A program made the translations under genes and the position numbers. Shown one piece after another: positions 48,868 through 49,394 of a stretch of 49,394 nt of DNA (positions are counted from its first letter, which is position 1; the number at the start of each line of letters is the position of its first letter). Where the stretch lies: contig JAFWDU010000023.1 of NCBI GenBank assembly GCA_017516005.1, forward strand, positions 1 to 49,394, read 5' to 3'. The notes under the pieces were generated by a model, which was given only the letters and a program-made list of their open reading frames with translations, was not told the DNA's origin and did no database searches. This DNA comes from Oscillospiraceae bacterium (GTDB lineage: Bacteria; Bacillota; Clostridia; Oscillospirales; Oscillospiraceae).

Positions 48868-48913
48868 CTTTCCCATTCTCCTTATCCAAAATCATTCCGC
48901 TTTTACTCAGAAA

Positions 48914-49027
48914 GTGAAGCCTCACATGATTAAAATCACGTGCTTCCTAGTGCCACAAGATGTGGTTGCCCTTTAGGGGCATCGGACTTCCTTTCCACCA
49001 TACGGCCTGAACTCAGTTTTACACAGC
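48914..49027 (-). ncRNA. Putative omega-RNA scaffold and right end of an IS605-type element
   Basis: Directly after the tnpB stop, on the minus strand, lie three nested small hairpins: TGCCCCTAAAGGGCA, CCACATCTTGTGG, and a terminal GAAGC...GCTTC stem enclosing CACGTGAT/ATCATGTG. The block ends in GGCTTCAC, resembling the ends of TnpB elements whose 3' RNA serves as guide scaffold. The guide would be read from 48913 downward into the PAP2 leader. Prediction from structure and place only. Confidence 0.6.
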
Positions 49028-49394
49028 CTATGCTGTGCGTACCGCATTCAGGCTAATGAGGGTGGATAAGGTGCAGGTGCTTCTCCTGGTACATTCCGGT
49101 ACTTTTGCAGGAATGCCCAACTCCGATGTTGCCATCGAAGATTTCATGATTTCGCGAATGAAGTATCTTGCTCCGATGTTGTACGCGGCATTGAGATCGC
49201 AGTCGTAGGTCTTTCCGCTCTGGAATCTGCAAAGACTGTAGCTGTTGCGTCCGGCTTCCTTTCCCCGGGTGACTCTTCCGCTCCCGTCATATGCCAGCCT
49301 GGATGTGTTCCATGCATTGACATGGGATACATGCATCCCGAGCCTGTGTGCTTTGTCGGTTACCATTCTCTGCACAGCCTGTGCTTTCCACAGA
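49028..49394 (-). CDS. TnpB-like RNA-guided nuclease / IS605 OrfB, 3' part, cut by window edge
   Basis: The C-terminal ~122 residues of a TnpB-family protein; the 5' part is outside the window. The reading frame is open to the edge. The RuvC III motif is clear as YDCDLNAAYNIGARYFIRE. The usual zinc ribbon (two CxxC pairs) is not: where TS-x-x-CSxCG is expected there is NTSRLAYDGSGRV, and only single cysteines remain in SLCRFQSGKTYDCDL. This matches a clostridial branch of TnpB with a lost ribbon rather than random decay, since the frame is intact. No TnpA is visible. The C-terminal tail (PECTRRSTCTLSTLISLNAV) is conserved in that branch as far as I recall. Confidence 0.85.
   Translation of the reverse strand, partial: LWKAQAVQRMVTDKAHRLGMHVSHVNAWNTSRLAYDGSGRVTRGKEAGRNSYSLCRFQSGKTYDCDLNAAYNIGARYFIREIMKSSMATSELGIPAKVPECTRRSTCTLSTLISLNAVRTA

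Noticed and set aside
48880..49394. A complete IS605 element with TnpA
   Set aside because: Only the 3' part of tnpB and the putative right end are inside the window; no HUH transposase is visible.

Overview
The window looks like chromosomal DNA from an anaerobic, mid-GC member of the Clostridia (Firmicutes); GC is roughly 50% by eye. The evidence is sigma-A promoters with 16-18 bp spacers, strong AGGAGG-type ribosome binding sites, a perfect CIRCE element, a type III glutamine synthetase, ruvC present beside ruvAB, a small ferredoxin-thioredoxin reductase-type protein beside thioredoxin, and a TnpB of a clostridial type. I saw no rRNA, tRNA, CRISPR array or prophage. Species cannot be named from the sequence.

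Layout. 1-6.6 kb: a CapA-like phosphoesterase-fold protein divergent from a membrane-anchored GH25 lysozyme, a ZIP metal transporter, a convergent apbE / NusG-domain-II / Gx-transporter operon (flavin transfer and redox type), then a gene-poor stretch with long hairpins and a small CxxC zinc-ribbon protein. 6.8-10.4 kb: a minus-strand run of a 52-aa membrane protein, two half-size chromate transporters and ruvC-ruvA-ruvB. 10.4-15 kb: glnN, an AAA/DUF4143 ATPase and a CIRCE-controlled hsp20. 15.1-17.6 kb: a divergent metal-resistance operon (CadC-like repressor, free HMA domain, P-type ATPase). 17.6-20.1 kb: a polar amino acid ABC transporter. 20.4-25.2 kb: MalY/PatB-type aminotransferase, thioredoxin with its FTR-like partner, murC and the CCA-adding enzyme. 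25.2-31.6 kb: a GH2 glycosidase, a DUF4003 protein, a hexapeptide acetyltransferase, a CDF metal exporter and two membrane proteins of unknown function.

31.6-47.8 kb is a pentose and plant-glycan locus. It has a GH35/42-like glycosidase with a DUF5597 tail, two paralogous sugar-binding lipoproteins without permeases, a split transketolase, a GH43 xylosidase/arabinofuranosidase, and an operon of an AraC regulator, xylulokinase, DUF4867, an L-arabinose (FucI-type) isomerase, an FGGY ribulokinase and L-ribulose-5-phosphate 4-epimerase. Together these would take arabinoxylan-type oligomers to D-xylulose 5-phosphate and feed it to transketolase. A recurring motif of the form GGAYAATTMYGCTTTT, often paired about 22 bp apart, lies in front of each transcription unit of this locus and is probably the operator of the AraC regulator. 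This is the most interesting unexplained signal in the window.

The right edge holds a PAP2 phosphatase and the 3' half of a TnpB gene that has lost its usual zinc-ribbon cysteines. It is followed by a compactly folded element end that looks like the omega-RNA scaffold of an IS605-type element.
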